Part shown: positions 27,230-35,513 of the stretch, piece by piece
Numbering within the stretch: position 1 is the first letter of the stretch
Layout: the number at the start of each line of letters is the position of its first letter
Source: Acidobacteriaceae bacterium
GTDB taxonomy: Bacteria > Acidobacteriota > Terriglobia > Terriglobales > Acidobacteriaceae
DNA: 54,311 nt
NCBI GenBank assembly: GCA_003134435.1
Contig: PLBE01000229.1
Span: forward strand, 1 to 54,311
Direction of reading: 5' to 3'
Made by a program: the position numbers and the translations under genes
The notes under the pieces: model-generated
The model's input: only the letters and a program-made list of their open reading frames with translations
Database searches by the model: none
Told to the model about the DNA's origin: nothing

Positions 27230-28279
27230 CTAACCCCGGCCCACGCCAATCCGTCGAGCGTGTTGCCCTATCTCACCCAGAATGGCCAGCCCCAACTCCA
27301 GCGCCCGCCGCCCATCCTCAATTGAAACCGCCGGGCGCGACCGCTCCCGCACCGCTTGCAGAAAGGCCTTGATCTCCGCCAGCAGCGGCTCTTCCGCAGT
27401 AATCGCCGGCCTTGACATCTCAATCTCTGGATTCACGCTAGCCTGGGCTGGAGCAGCCTGGTTGCCATCCGCGGCACCGCCCACCGTAAACACCAGCACA
27501 TCCTGCCGTCCATAATCGATCGAAATGTATTGCCCCGCCTGAAAGAACCGTAGCTTCCGTACCCGCTCCGTCGAAACCCGGCTGGCGGTGAAATTTGCCA
27601 CGCAGCCCGACTCAAACTCCACCCGCACGTTCGCAATATCCACTTTCCCCGACAGTATCGGCAGCCCCACCGCCCGGATTTCCTTCACCGCCGACTTCAC
27701 GAACGTCAGCACCACGTCGAGATCGTGAATCATCAGGTCCAGTACGACATCCACATCCAGCGCCCGTGGAGAGAACACGCTCAGCCGGTGCACCTCAAAA
27801 AACATGGGCTGATTGATCAAGGGCAAAGTCGCCCGCACGGCCGGATTAAAACGCTCCAGATGCCCCACCTGCGCTACTCGTTTGTGCTGCGCCGCCAGGT
27901 GAAGCAGTTCGTCGGCCTCGGCCAGCGTGGCCGCCACCGGCTTTTCAATCAGCACGTCGACACCGTTCTTCATCAGCGTCCGCGCCACTTCCAGATGCAG
28001 AACCGTCGGCACCGCGACCGATACCGCCTGCACTTCGCTGTGCGTAGTCAGCATCTGCTCGACCGAGCCAAACGCCTTGCACTCGAACTCCCGCGCAATC
28101 GCGTCCGCCCGCGCCGTATTCGGATCGACCACCCCTACCAGCCGCACACTGCCCGCCTGCTGCAGTTGCCGGTAGACACGAGCATGGTTTCGCCCAAAAG
28201 CGCCCACGCCAATGACTGCCACATTGATTGGAAATTCAGTGCTCAGATGACTACCCCGGGGACAGAAATTACCCAACAT
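27230..28279 (-). CDS. Gfo/Idh/MocA oxidoreductase, candidate UDP-GlcNAc 3-dehydrogenase
   Basis: Rossmann motif VAVIGVGAFGRNHARVY, then VDPNTARADAIA, the EKPVAATLAEAD loop characteristic of the family and GHLERFNPAVR, with a catalytic-type HDLDV. The start is uncertain; ATG 28279 gives 349 residues, and the frame remains open further upstream to overlap lpxI. It is the last gene of fabZ-lpxA-lpxI, and in Acidithiobacillus GnnA, of the same family, lies beside lpxA and oxidises UDP-GlcNAc to make amide-linked lipid A. The partner transaminase GnnB is not in the window, so this role is an inference. Confidence 0.85.
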   Translation of the reverse strand: MLGNFCPRGSHLSTEFPINVAVIGVGAFGRNHARVYRQLQQAGSVRLVGVVDPNTARADAIAREFECKAFGSVEQMLTTHSEVQAVSVAVPTVLHLEVARTLMKNGVDVLIEKPVAATLAEADELLHLAAQHKRVAQVGHLERFNPAVRATLPLINQPMFFEVHRLSVFSPRALDVDVVLDLMIHDLDVVLTFVKSAVKEIRAVGLPILSGKVDIANVRVEFESGCVANFTASRVSTERVRKLRFFQAGQYISIDYGRQDVLVFTVGGAADGNQAAPAQASVNPEIEMSRPAITAEEPLLAEIKAFLQAVRERSRPAVSIEDGRRALELGLAILGEIGQHARRIGVGRG

Positions 28280-28346
28280 TGTCGCAGCAAAAGCCCCCGG
28301 GAGGAAAGCGCAAAAAAGCGAACCCGCGCCGCTTGGGATTACATCG

Positions 28347-29186
28347 TCAGTCCGCGCACACTGCAATCCCGGCCTCATCCGCCGCCCGCGTGATCGCCTC
28401 GCCATCCAGCAGCAAACATCGCCCCGCGTCCACCGCCAGACAACTCGCCCCCGCCGCCGTCATCGCTGCAATCGTCTTCACTCCAACCACGGGAACGTCA
28501 AAGCGCATATCCTGGTTCGGTTTTGACGTCTTCACCACGGTCAGGGACCGGCTCAGGGTGGAAGCGGCGCCGTCCGCCTCGAGCGACTTCATCAGCAAAC
28601 CCGCCCGCTCGATGGTCGCGTCCGTCCCTTCCATCGCCTCCAACGCCACGCACGCCGATTCCGCGATTACGACCGTCTGCCCGATGTCGTATTCCGCGAG
28701 CCGCCGCGCCACCTCGCGCCCATATCCGATATTCCTGCGCTCCTGCTCGCTCGGAGGTCGCTTCGTGAGAACTCCCGTTTTCGCCAGCAAAGGTTGGAGC
28801 AGCGCGGTCGAATTCTCCAGCAGGATGCCCTCATCCGCCAGCACCTTCGCCACCGCGCCCAGCAGCGAGTCGGTGTTCCGAGTGCCCAGCGAAAGCAGCA
28901 GCTTGGCCAGCCGCCAGTCCGGGCGGATCGCGGAAAAGATCTGTTTGTGCTTCACCTGCCCCGCCATCACCGCCCGAGTAACGCCTGCGGCCTTGAACGT
29001 ATCGATCAGCCTGGACAGTTCGCCCAACGAGATCCAATGTACGGAAGCCGCGCCGCGCGCTTCAATTTCAGGAAAAGCTTCTTCTTTGATGGCGGCGACA
29101 ATCACGTCAAAACCCTGAGCTCGCGCCGCGTCCAGCACGAGAAGAGGAAACGAGCCATTGCCGGCGATGAGACCAAGACGCGTCAT
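28347..29186 (-). CDS. lpxI: UDP-2,3-diacylglucosamine pyrophosphatase LpxI
   Basis: Cleaves UDP-2,3-diacylglucosamine to lipid X, replacing LpxH. The 279 residues begin MTRLGLIAGNGSFPLLVL, the LpxI signature, with later GQVKHKQIF and DVPVVGVKTI; the C-terminal domain holds VDAGRCLLLDGEAI. Organisms usually carry either lpxH or lpxI. It lies 160 bases downstream of lpxA on the same strand. Confidence 0.93.
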   Translation of the reverse strand: MTRLGLIAGNGSFPLLVLDAARAQGFDVIVAAIKEEAFPEIEARGAASVHWISLGELSRLIDTFKAAGVTRAVMAGQVKHKQIFSAIRPDWRLAKLLLSLGTRNTDSLLGAVAKVLADEGILLENSTALLQPLLAKTGVLTKRPPSEQERRNIGYGREVARRLAEYDIGQTVVIAESACVALEAMEGTDATIERAGLLMKSLEADGAASTLSRSLTVVKTSKPNQDMRFDVPVVGVKTIAAMTAAGASCLAVDAGRCLLLDGEAITRAADEAGIAVCAD

Positions 29187-29209
29187 AGGCAGTCATTACG
29201 CAGGGGGGG

Positions 29210-29324
29210 AAGCCCTCGTCCCCCGAGCGGAGCGAAACTCCGCCGAAGCTGTTGAGCGCGCCGAGCTGTGGCAGCGGCGCGGGGCGGGGCTGGACGGAGG
29301 ATGGGACGGACGAGGGCGTCCGTC
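29210..29324. repeat. GC-rich hairpin cluster in the lpxA-lpxI gap
   Basis: A perfect 8-bp hairpin GACGGACG-AGGG-CGTCCGTC occupies 29305-29324. The string GCCCTCGTCC at 29212-29221 is the exact reverse complement of GGACGAGGGC at 29308-29317, offering an alternative long-range pairing, and CGGAG-CGAAA-CTCCG lies between. It resembles a dispersed intergenic repeat. Confidence 0.55.
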
Positions 29325-29349
29325 GCCAGGGGAGCAAAGAAGCGCTGCA

Positions 29350-30126
29350 CTACTTGATGACTCCGCGTTCCGACTTGTCAATAAAATGGATCAGCATCGC
29401 GACATCTGGGCCAAGGTCCGCTTCGGCCTTGAGTTTTTCGAGGGCCTGAGAAGTATTCAGTTTCGAAGCCAGCAGCACGCGGTAGGCGTGATGAATTTTC
29501 TTGATCCGTTCTTTGTTGAATCCCCGCCGCTCCAGGCCAACCGCATTCAATCCGTAGGCGTGCGTCCCGCGTTCTGCTGAAGTTTTCGAAAACGGCAGCA
29601 CATCCCGGGTGATCGTTGTGCCCCCGCCAATAAATGCATGCGTCCCAATGCGCACAAAATGATGGACCGGACATAGTGCCCCGACCGTTGCCCAGTCTCC
29701 CACCGTCACATGCCCGCCAAGCGTAGCCGCATTCGCCATGATGATGTGGCTGCCCACCTGGCAATCGTGCGCAATGTGCGTGTATGCCATGATCAGGTTG
29801 TAATCTCCCACGCGCGTGCATCCCCCGCCCTTTACCGTGCCGCGGTTGATGGTGACGAACTCGCGAATGACGTTATGGTCGCCCATCTCCAGCCGGGTCG
29901 GTTCGCCCGCATAGGTAATGTCCTGCGGCGCCAGGCCAATCGAAGTGAACGGGAAGAAGCGGTTGTGGGCGCCGATTTTCGCGGGACCTTCGATCACCAC
30001 GTGCGCAGCCAGATGGCAGTCTTCGCCGAGTTCCACGTCGGCTCCAATCACGCAATAGGGGCCAATTTTGCATGAAGGATGCGCTTTGCTTTTCGGATCG
30101 ACGATCGCCGTAGGGTGGATAGACAT
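29350..30126 (-). CDS. lpxA: UDP-N-acetylglucosamine acyltransferase
   Basis: First enzyme of lipid A synthesis, acylating the 3-position of UDP-GlcNAc from acyl-ACP. The protein (258 residues from ATG 30126) is a left-handed parallel beta-helix of hexapeptide repeats (IHPTAIVDPKSKAH, CKIGPYCVIGADVELG, VTVGDWATVG). The catalytic His is in YTHIAHDCQVG. The C-terminal helical domain starts near RRGFNKERI. It follows fabZ with a palindromic repeat between them. Confidence 0.95.
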   Translation of the reverse strand: MSIHPTAIVDPKSKAHPSCKIGPYCVIGADVELGEDCHLAAHVVIEGPAKIGAHNRFFPFTSIGLAPQDITYAGEPTRLEMGDHNVIREFVTINRGTVKGGGCTRVGDYNLIMAYTHIAHDCQVGSHIIMANAATLGGHVTVGDWATVGALCPVHHFVRIGTHAFIGGGTTITRDVLPFSKTSAERGTHAYGLNAVGLERRGFNKERIKKIHHAYRVLLASKLNTSQALEKLKAEADLGPDVAMLIHFIDKSERGVIK

Positions 30127-30135
30127 TTGCAATTG

Positions 30136-30216
30136 GTTAATCTGTAATTTGTGATTTGGGCGGGCGACTTCAAGCTTTGACCCAAATTACAAATTACAAA
30201 GTGGAAATTACAAATT
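30136..30216 (-). repeat. Dispersed palindromic repeat, fabZ-lpxA copy
   Basis: Stem arms 30144-30160 and 30181-30197 (GTAATTTGTRATTTGGG and its complement) match in 16 of 17 positions around a 20-base loop. On the coding strand, the element begins with AATTTGTAA, supplying the last two codons and stop of fabZ, and ends with AAATTACAGATTAAC nine bases before lpxA. The same two ends recur between pyrR and pyrB. Confidence 0.75.
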
Positions 30217-30747
30217 CTCTTCCTCCTCTGCCCCCGCGCCAAGATGCCGTGGCACCAGTCGGCATGTCACGGTCGCTTCCGCCGCCACTTTCCCGTCGAC
30301 ATACGCCTTGCCTTCCAGTCGCGCCGCGGTGATGCGCCACGCCTTCACCAGGACCTCGATTCGCAGCTGATCTCCCGGTACCACCGGACGGCGGAATCGC
30401 GCCTTCTCGATCCCGGTAAACACCATCAACATTTCGTCGCGGTTCGGAACCTCGGTCAGCAACAGCAACCCCCCCGCCTGCGCGATCGCTTCCACGATCA
30501 ACACTCCCGGCATAATCGGCTTGTCGGGAAAGTGTCCCTGAAAAAAGGGCTCGGTGATGGTGACATTCTTCAACGCCACAATGCTCTTCATCCTCACCAG
30601 GTCAATCACCCGGTCGATGAGGAGAAAGGGATAGCGATGCGGCAGAATTTTGAGAACATCGCCAATTTCCATACGAGTCTTCGCTGGGGTCGCGACTTCC
30701 GCGGCAGGGTCGCTGGTGTGCACGGGAGTTTGTGTAGTATCAGTCAT
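30208..30747 (-). CDS. fabZ: 3-hydroxyacyl-ACP dehydratase FabZ
   Basis: Hot-dog-fold dehydratase of fatty-acid synthesis. Catalytic His in LPHRYPFLLIDR and Glu in PGVLIVEAIAQAG. The 179 residues include about 25 extra N-terminal residues before MEIGDVLKIL; an internal ATG there is possible. The C-terminal Asn-Leu is encoded by the start of the repeat element. It heads the lipid A block and competes with LpxA for hydroxyacyl-ACP. Confidence 0.95.
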   Translation of the reverse strand: MTDTTQTPVHTSDPAAEVATPAKTRMEIGDVLKILPHRYPFLLIDRVIDLVRMKSIVALKNVTITEPFFQGHFPDKPIMPGVLIVEAIAQAGGLLLLTEVPNRDEMLMVFTGIEKARFRRPVVPGDQLRIEVLVKAWRITAARLEGKAYVDGKVAAEATVTCRLVPRHLGAGAEEEENL

Positions 30748-30953
30748 GCCAATTCGTTCAAGGCGAAGATTATACTGCAGCGCGCCTTCCCGTCATGTCC
30801 CGGAACCTGGGCCGGGCTCCAACTTTCGCCGCCCCTGCTTTCACCTCTCCGGATGCTACTTCCGTAACCATAGCCGTGTGACGCACGACCTAGACTCCGG
30901 TCGACTTCCCGCCGATGATCACAAATAGGGGAGTTCGTTCCCCGGAGCCGATC

Positions 30954-31310
30954 ATGAATGCGCCCGATCTCCAACTTTCCTCCTCAACTTTAACGAAGCC
31001 TGATCGCCGCCGATATCCGCGCTACACCGTCCAGGTGCAAGTAGAAATTCACCCCGAGGGCAGCCAACTCCCCATGCGCCTCGTGACCACCGACCTCAGC
31101 CGCGGTGGTTGTTACATCAAGGTCACCGACCAGCTCCCGCTTGGGGTCCATGTGAAGACCACGCTCTGGCTCGACGACTACCCTATTGTCATCCGTGGAT
31201 TAGTTGTAACCCGCCATCCCCAATTCGGCAATGGCATCATGTTCCTGGATTTTGAAGGTGGGGCGGAGCCCATCCTAACCCGCTACCTCGATGCCATTGT
31301 CAGCAACTAG
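30954..31310 (+). CDS. PilZ-domain protein
   Basis: From ATG 30954 (GGAG eight bases upstream) it has 118 residues, almost only a PilZ domain. The c-di-GMP-binding motifs are present: RRRYPRYTV (RxxxR) and TTDLSRGGCYI (D/NxSxxG). It should bind cyclic di-GMP and act through an unknown partner. It diverges from fabZ and has no obvious operon partner. Confidence 0.9.
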   Translation: MNAPDLQLSSSTLTKPDRRRYPRYTVQVQVEIHPEGSQLPMRLVTTDLSRGGCYIKVTDQLPLGVHVKTTLWLDDYPIVIRGLVVTRHPQFGNGIMFLDFEGGAEPILTRYLDAIVSN

Positions 31311-31413
31311 ATTCGGGGGCGGCCCCGTCCAATGCGATTGGAGAGCTTGGGATCAACCGCGCTTTAGATTTCTGATTGACTGGGGGCGAGGGCTGAAAGC
31401 TGACGCGTGACCG

Positions 31414-31797
31414 CTATTTCCGACTCGCCGAGCACTCCGCGCAAGGACAGAATTCCCGCAGATAAAACCACGAATAAATTCCCAGGTCGTGCTTGTCGTT
31501 CCATGAAAACTTCAAGGCATACTTGCCGACTGCCTCCGCCGAATCCGCTTTGACGGCCGGCTTGAACATCGGCAACGCCCCCGGCGCCAGCTTCGGCAGC
31601 TCGCCGGGCTTTCGGCCCGACTTCGAGCGCTCGTCCTCACACAGCGCACAGGGGCACGCATCGCGCAAGTACGGAAAGGTATAGACAGACCGATGCCCAT
31701 CCTTCCACTCAATCTCCATACCCATCCCCGTCGTCAAGTGAATCACCACCGACTTGGGATCGTTCCCCACCCGAGGCGAAAAATCCGGCAAAGCCAT
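31414..31797 (-). CDS. DUF971 (GBBH-N-like) protein
   Basis: A 127-residue protein of the DUF971 family, related to the N-terminal domain of gamma-butyrobetaine hydroxylase. Two CPC-x2-C motifs are visible (CPCALC and CPCAEC), likely zinc or iron-sulfur ligands, with the typical EIEWKDGHRSVY and YSWFYLREFCPC strands. Function is unknown; in some genomes it is linked to Mrp/ApbC iron-sulfur carriers, absent here. Confidence 0.88.
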   Translation of the reverse strand: MALPDFSPRVGNDPKSVVIHLTTGMGMEIEWKDGHRSVYTFPYLRDACPCALCEDERSKSGRKPGELPKLAPGALPMFKPAVKADSAEAVGKYALKFSWNDKHDLGIYSWFYLREFCPCAECSASRK

Positions 31798-31992
31798 AAA
31801 TTTCAGTATCGCACGTCAAACAGACGTGTGGCGCAGACGCTCCCGCGCACGTGCAAATAGCCCGCAAAGATCGGAACATCTGCCCCAGGAAGGATAGTGA
31901 GGGGTGCCCCATCCTTCCGCGCCCTTTGCGGAAGCGTGGGCGATGCCGACGTAGTGCGCCGAGGGCAATCGCAGCGCAAACTCGACGCAAAC

Positions 31993-33579
31993 TCAGAAAA
32001 TGTTCTTGAATCCCCAAAACAAGAATCCCGCCAGCACCATCGACGCCGGCAGAGTTAACACCCAGGCCATCGCCAGGTTGCGCACCGTCGACCACTGCAG
32101 CCCGGAATGATTGGCGGCCATCGTTCCCGCAATCCCCGACGACAGAACATGGGTCGTACTCACGGGCAAGCCGAACCAGTCCGCCGCCCCGATCGTAAAC
32201 ATCGCCGTGATTTCCGCCGCCGCTCCCTGCCCGTACGTCAGATGCTCCTTGCCAATCTTTTCCCCGACCGTAACCACGATTCGTTTCCATCCGATCATCG
32301 TGCCCAGCCCCAGCGCCAATGCGACCGCGACTTTCACCCATCCCGGGATAAACCGGGTCGCCGCGTCGACATGCCTCTTGTAATTGTTCAGGCCTTCCCA
32401 ATCCTCCGCCCCGATGTCCGGTTTCCCGCTCTTCTTCATGAGTCGCAAGGCTTCGCTCGCGACATACATGTCGTTGCGGAAGTTGCGCACCCGATCATTC
32501 GGGATTTTAGCCATCTCCCCAAACAACGCCGTCTCGTTCCCAATCCCGCTCACCAGTTGGCGCAACCCCAGCATCGTATTCGGAGTGAACTCTTTCGTCC
32601 GAATGTAATCCGTCACTTCTTCCCGGGCGTCCCCAATCACCGCATCCGGACTCACATACTTTGTCAATATGCCCGCCGTCTGCTGCGATACGGCAATGAA
32701 GTCATCCGACTGTTTCCGCGTGATCGCATGATTCAGGGCATAAGCGGTAGGCACCGTTCCCACCAGGATCAGCATGATCAACCCCATGCCCTTCTGCCCG
32801 TCGTTCGAGCCGTGCGCGAAACTCACTCCCGTGCAGGTGAGCAAGAGCAACGCGCGAATCCAGAACGGCGGCGGTTCCGTTCCCTCCGGAGCCTCATACA
32901 GCGCCCGGTTCTTGACCACAGCCTTCATCAGGGTGAGCAGAAGAAACGCGCACACGAATCCCACGATCGGCGATAACAGCAGCGACTTCCCGATATTCGT
33001 GGCCTGCGCCCAATCCACTCCGCTCGTGCCTGTCTTTGGAGACATCAACTGGTTCGCAATCCCCACGCCAATGATGGAGCCAATCAAAGTATGCGAACTC
33101 GATGCGGGCAACCCGAAATACCACGTTCCCAGATTCCAGATAATGGCGGCCACCAGTAACGCGAAGACCATGGCGAACCCGGCTTTGCTGCCCACCTGCA
33201 ATATCAGTTCCACCGGCAGCAGCGAAATAATTCCGAAAGCCACCAGCCCGCTCGAGGTCAGCACTCCCAGGAAATTCCAGAATCCCGACCACACCACCGC
33301 AATATGGGGCTCCAGCGAGTGCGTGTAAATCACGGTGGCGACCGCATTCGCGGTATCGTGGAATCCATTGACAAACTCGAATCCCAGCGCCACCAGCAAA
33401 GCGATACCCAGCAAAACATAGGGCATGATCGATCCGCTGTGCACCGTCGAAAGGTCGGTCAGCAAATGGAACGCCGAGTAAATCACCCCGACGATCAGCA
33501 CCACCCCAAAGCCCACCATCCCGATCATCCCCGGACTCTTGTTCAGCTTGGCGTGCATTGCCGGCGTGGCTGTGGCCAT
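31993..33579 (-). CDS. PiT-family inorganic phosphate transporter
   Basis: A 528-residue membrane protein from ATG 33579 (GAGGAG nine bases upstream). The two inverted PiT repeats are clear: EFVNGFHDTANAVATV near the N-terminus and FAHGSNDGQKGMGLIM in the second half; GLPASSSHTLIGSIIGVG and GLPVSTTHVLSSGIAGT are the paired signature loops. A soluble stretch of about 130 residues separates the halves. It imports phosphate, probably with H+ or Na+. No PhoU-like gene is adjacent. Confidence 0.93.
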   Translation of the reverse strand: MATATPAMHAKLNKSPGMIGMVGFGVVLIVGVIYSAFHLLTDLSTVHSGSIMPYVLLGIALLVALGFEFVNGFHDTANAVATVIYTHSLEPHIAVVWSGFWNFLGVLTSSGLVAFGIISLLPVELILQVGSKAGFAMVFALLVAAIIWNLGTWYFGLPASSSHTLIGSIIGVGIANQLMSPKTGTSGVDWAQATNIGKSLLLSPIVGFVCAFLLLTLMKAVVKNRALYEAPEGTEPPPFWIRALLLLTCTGVSFAHGSNDGQKGMGLIMLILVGTVPTAYALNHAITRKQSDDFIAVSQQTAGILTKYVSPDAVIGDAREEVTDYIRTKEFTPNTMLGLRQLVSGIGNETALFGEMAKIPNDRVRNFRNDMYVASEALRLMKKSGKPDIGAEDWEGLNNYKRHVDAATRFIPGWVKVAVALALGLGTMIGWKRIVVTVGEKIGKEHLTYGQGAAAEITAMFTIGAADWFGLPVSTTHVLSSGIAGTMAANHSGLQWSTVRNLAMAWVLTLPASMVLAGFLFWGFKNIF

Positions 33580-33967
33580 AAAGAAAATCTCCTCTGTTGG
33601 CAATAAGTCTCAGGATTTTGAGCCCAATACTTCGGGGACAAACGTTGCGAAACTATACGGAAGGATTGTTAAAGCAGTGTGAAATCCGGAAATGGGCCGT
33701 GGCCTCTCTCGACGGGCTATTTTGGCGTTAGACTTGCTGGATTGCCTCCGCAGAGCGACTTTGATAACTCGCCGGTTCCGCCCGCGGGCTTCCGTGGTAA
33801 AGCCCTTGATTTCCCTGGTGAAACGGAACCCTTCAAGCCGGATCGCAATGAAAATAAGATTGAGGGCGCGGTTCGCCTGTTTTCTCGCCGCAGCCACGGC
33901 AGCGTTGGCGACGTAGTAAATTATCGTTAGACCAGTGACCAGTGATCATTCTGTTTTCGAGGATTCC
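33580..33967. other. Divergent intergenic region near the G/C bias reversal
   Basis: Separates PiT and the kbl-like gene, which diverge. No TTATNCACA-type DnaA box is seen. At 33848-33916 a 22-codon frame MKIRLRARFACFLAAATAALA looks like a signal peptide that stops at once, perhaps a gene remnant. The short direct repeat ACCAGTG occurs at 33931-33944 upstream of the kbl-like gene. Confidence 0.45.
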
Positions 33968-35182
33968 ATGCCCACTGCGACCCGCATCAATCCGCTTTCT
34001 TTTCTGACCGATCAACTCGACGAACTCAAGGCCAAGGGCACCCACTTCAAGCTGCGCGTTCTGGATGACGAGCAGGCGGCGGTCTGCACTTTTGACGGCA
34101 AGCGGGTCATCAACCTCGCTTCGAATAATTATCTTGGTTTTACGACGCATCCCAAGCTGCGCGAGGCGGCGCTGGAAGCGACGCGCAAATATGGGGTGGG
34201 ATCAGGGGCAGTGCGCACGATTGCGGGCACAATGAAGATTCACATGGAACTGGAAGAGAAGATCGCGCGCTTCAAGAATGTCGAAGCCTGCGTGGTTTTC
34301 CAGTCGGGATTCACGGCGAATGCGGGGACGGTATCGTCGTTCCTGGGCAAAGACGACTTTATTATTTCGGACGAACTCAATCACGCTTCGATCATCGATG
34401 GGTGCCGTCTCTCACGGGCGAAGATTCTGGTTTTCCGGCACAAGGACGTCGCGCATGCGGAGGAGCAGCTCGGCAGCGTGAAAAACGAGCCGGGGAAGAA
34501 GCTGCTGATCTCGGACGGCGTGTTTTCGATGGATGGCGATATCGGGCCACTACCGGGGCTGTGCGAGGCGGCGGAGAAGTATGGCGCAATCATGATGGTG
34601 GACGACGCGCATTCTTCTGGCGTGCTGGGACGGCAGGGACGGGGCACGATCGATCATTTCAAGATGCACGGACGCGTCGACATACAGGTGGGGACGTTGT
34701 CGAAGGCGATTGGGGCTCTGGGCGGATACGTGTGCGGGACGCGCGACCTGATTGATTTTCTATATCACCGGGCGCGGCCGTTTTTGTTTTCGACATCGCA
34801 TCCGCCGTCGGTCGCGGCCACTTGCATCGCGGCTTTTGATGTTCTCGAAACCGAACCGCAGTGGATGGAACAGCTCTGGGCGAACACGCGCTTCTGGAAA
34901 AAAGAACTGGGGCTGCTCGGATTCAACATCGGAGGCCAGAACACTCCGGCGAGCGAGACGCCGATCACACCCATCATTATTGGCGACGGACGGCTGACCA
35001 TGGATTTCTCCCGCGAGCTGTTTAAAGAAGGAGTGCTGGGGACCGGGATTGCGTTTCCGACGGTTCCCGAAGGCAAGGCGCGGGTGCGAACGATCATGAC
35101 AGCCACGCACACGAAAGAGGAATTGGAGCGGGCGCTGGAGGTGCTGGGGCGAGTGGGGAAGCGGATGGGGATATTGAGATAG
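33968..35182 (+). CDS. kbl: Alpha-oxoamine synthase family enzyme (Kbl or BioF type)
   Basis: A 404-residue PLP enzyme from ATG 33968 (GAGGATTCC upstream). Motifs: SNNYLGFTTHPKL, ELNHASIIDGCRLS, VDDAHSSGVLG and GTLSKAIGALGGYV, in which the Lys binds PLP. The family joins an amino acid to an acyl-CoA: Kbl makes 2-amino-3-ketobutyrate from glycine and acetyl-CoA, BioF makes a biotin precursor from alanine. No tdh or bio genes are near, so the substrate is undecided; overall resemblance favours Kbl. Confidence 0.85.
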   Translation: MPTATRINPLSFLTDQLDELKAKGTHFKLRVLDDEQAAVCTFDGKRVINLASNNYLGFTTHPKLREAALEATRKYGVGSGAVRTIAGTMKIHMELEEKIARFKNVEACVVFQSGFTANAGTVSSFLGKDDFIISDELNHASIIDGCRLSRAKILVFRHKDVAHAEEQLGSVKNEPGKKLLISDGVFSMDGDIGPLPGLCEAAEKYGAIMMVDDAHSSGVLGRQGRGTIDHFKMHGRVDIQVGTLSKAIGALGGYVCGTRDLIDFLYHRARPFLFSTSHPPSVAATCIAAFDVLETEPQWMEQLWANTRFWKKELGLLGFNIGGQNTPASETPITPIIIGDGRLTMDFSRELFKEGVLGTGIAFPTVPEGKARVRTIMTATHTKEELERALEVLGRVGKRMGILR

Positions 35183-35219
35183 TTTCGCGGTCCTAAACGG
35201 CTGGACGGGAACAAGTGTT

Positions 35220-35450
35220 TCATGCCATCAGGTCGGTAGCTTGCTTATCCATTTGGTCGGCGGTGTGGAGAACGGTGAGGTTGGCGGAGTAGTTGGTTTT
35301 GGCGGAGGAGAGGGCGACGGCTTCCTCACTAAGGGCAACGGTGTCGAGCGGCAAACCGCTGGCAGCGGCACCGGCCAGGCCGGAAACGGCGTTTACCATT
35401 TGAGCCTGCGCCTGTTCTAAACCCTGAAGAGCGATGGCAGAGAAGTCCAT
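35220..35450 (-). CDS. Small flagellar-rod-like protein
   Basis: A 76-residue protein from ATG 35450 (a GTG 18 bases upstream is possible). The N-terminus MDFSAIALQGLEQAQAQM resembles the first helix of flagellar rod/hook proteins (FlgB/FlgC/FlgG), and the C-terminus NYSANLTVLHTADQMDKQA resembles their closing helix, with almost no middle domain. No flagellar genes are in the window. Role unknown; it could be a secreted or structural adaptor. Confidence in the coding call is good, in the resemblance moderate. Confidence 0.65.
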   Translation of the reverse strand: MDFSAIALQGLEQAQAQMVNAVSGLAGAAASGLPLDTVALSEEAVALSSAKTNYSANLTVLHTADQMDKQATDLMA

Positions 35451-35513
35451 GTAACAGACTATCGGCACAAAGCTGCCAGAACTTTAGTCGTTCTGTAAAC
35501 TATTGAGCCAGAG

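Noticed and set aside
33610-33897. A 95-codon minus-strand frame in the PiT/kbl gap
   Set aside because: Basic low-complexity product, no ribosome site and no family resemblance; the region reads as non-coding.
33580-33967. Replication origin proposed outright at the strand-bias switch
   Set aside because: No DnaA box cluster, AT-rich unwinding stretch or dnaA/parAB genes are visible, so only the bias change is reported.
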